A stretch of DNA of 64,000 bases, taken from the NCBI GenBank assembly GCA_947650365.1, contig OX393549.1, positions 82,744,819 to 82,808,818 on the forward strand, given 5' to 3'. A program made the translations under genes and the position numbers. Source of the stretch: Chamaelirium japonicum. Its lineage: Eukaryota; Streptophyta; Magnoliopsida; Liliales; Melanthiaceae. How positions within the stretch are numbered: the first letter of the stretch is position 1; each line of letters starts with the position of its first letter. This document shows positions 63,148 to 64,000 of this stretch, one piece after another. The notes under the pieces were generated by a model. The model had not been told where the DNA came from, did no database searches, and worked only from the letters and a program-made list of their open reading frames with translations.

Positions 63148-64000
63148 GTGTTAAAGTCCTAGGTTGTGAAATTGTAGTACTCTTTGCTGAATGAGTTTAA
63201 ACTTGGGTAAACAATGAATTAGGCTTGGTAACCACCCTTTTGTGTTTCATGGTAACCCCCTCTTATGCATAAAGAACCATAGACAAGAATTTTGCAAAAT
63301 GTTAGGTTGAGAGCAGGGAATAAATTTTCCTCTTTGGATTTACTTCGATTATATAGTAGAAACCCTAATGAGGGTACAAGGCTTGCAAATTGCCAAGTGT
63401 AGGTAATGCCTTTGGGGTTTCTGCCCCTAGACTGAATGCTGACAGATAGACAAAAAAACAAATTGGTGAACATGTATGCACCTAACAATTTTGTGGTGTT
63501 AAAGTCCTAGGTTGTAAAATTGTAGTACTCTTTGTTGAATGAGTTTAAACTTGGGTAAACATTGGATTAGGCTTGGTAACCACCCTTTGTGTTTCATGGT
63601 AACCCTGAGCAGGGCATAAAATTTCCCCTTTGGATTTACTTCGATCATATAGTAGAAACCCTAGTGAGGGTGCAAGGCTGGCAAATTGCTAAGTGTAGGT
63701 AATGCCTCTGGGGTTTCTGCCCCTAGACTGAATGCTGACAGACAAAAAAACAAATTGGTGAACATGTATGCACCTAACAATTTTGTGGTGTTGGAGAAAG
63801 GCATCAATGCTTTCCTTTTGGGTTTCTATACATGAAGAATCTAGAGGCAATGAACTAAGAAAATGCTTTGATTCGTGGAGAATTTGTAAGTGCAAGTGAT
63901 GCCTCTTTGAGGTTTATAACCTTAGAATGGATGCTGATCGATAGTCAAAAACAAACTTTGGTGGACCAAAGTGCAACAAACAATTTTTTAACATTGGAGA
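63148..64000. repeat. Tandem repeat, period about 347 bp, running off the window
   Basis: ggtgttaaagtcctaggttg occurs at 63148 and 63495 with the following ~290 bp conserved (gtaggtaatgcct, ggggtttctgcccctag, gaatgctgacaga). A third, more diverged copy starts near 63785 and continues to the window edge. No coding function is evident, and the - strand frames here are repeat artefacts. Confidence 0.85.

Overview
The window is nuclear DNA of a flowering plant. Evidence: spliced genes with GT/AG introns, a POPEYE/IRO3-type bHLH gene, an AP2-domain gene, plant CACTA transposons, Ty1/copia elements with tRNA-Met primer sites, and many small foldback elements. The sequence alone does not settle whether it is a monocot, dicot or magnoliid. 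Most of the window is nested transposable elements; only two host genes are convincing, both on the + strand.

Positions 1-26780 are a nest of elements. A CACTA transposon (CACTA-1, right part only, ending at 7993) carries a ~181-bp satellite array of about 33 units inside what looks like an intron of its TNPA-like gene. CACTA-1 appears to be inserted in an exon of a second, opposite-strand CACTA element (CACTA-2, 7994-14631), which has a broken TNP2 transposase and telomere-like DNA. CACTA-2 in turn interrupts one LTR of a short non-autonomous LTR element (B). The other LTR of B is split by a 9.9-kb copia element (A, 16533-26395) with 2.1-kb LTRs and the target duplication TTTCC.

Positions 28900-45450 hold a bHLH47/POPEYE (rice IRO3)-like gene. 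Four coding exons (29416-29459, 34905-35023, 39051-39178, 44689-45117) join in frame to 239 codons spread over almost 16 kb. The introns contain hAT-like, Mutator-like and TA-tract foldback elements, several with clean target duplications.

Positions 45920-58130 are again mobile. A hAT-like element is split by a solo LTR (46375-48344). A composite (TA)n locus follows, in which a foldback element, a 6.6-kb copia element (C, with an intact 1200-codon protease-integrase-RT-RNase H frame but a damaged gag) and a second, GC-rich foldback element all sit between long TA tracts.

Positions 58560-59709 are the 5' end of an AP2-domain transcription factor gene. Its remaining exons are not visible in the following 4.3 kb, which holds two more hAT-like elements and a ~347-bp tandem repeat running off the window. 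No tRNA, rRNA or CRISPR loci were seen. Boundaries and splice sites were read by eye.
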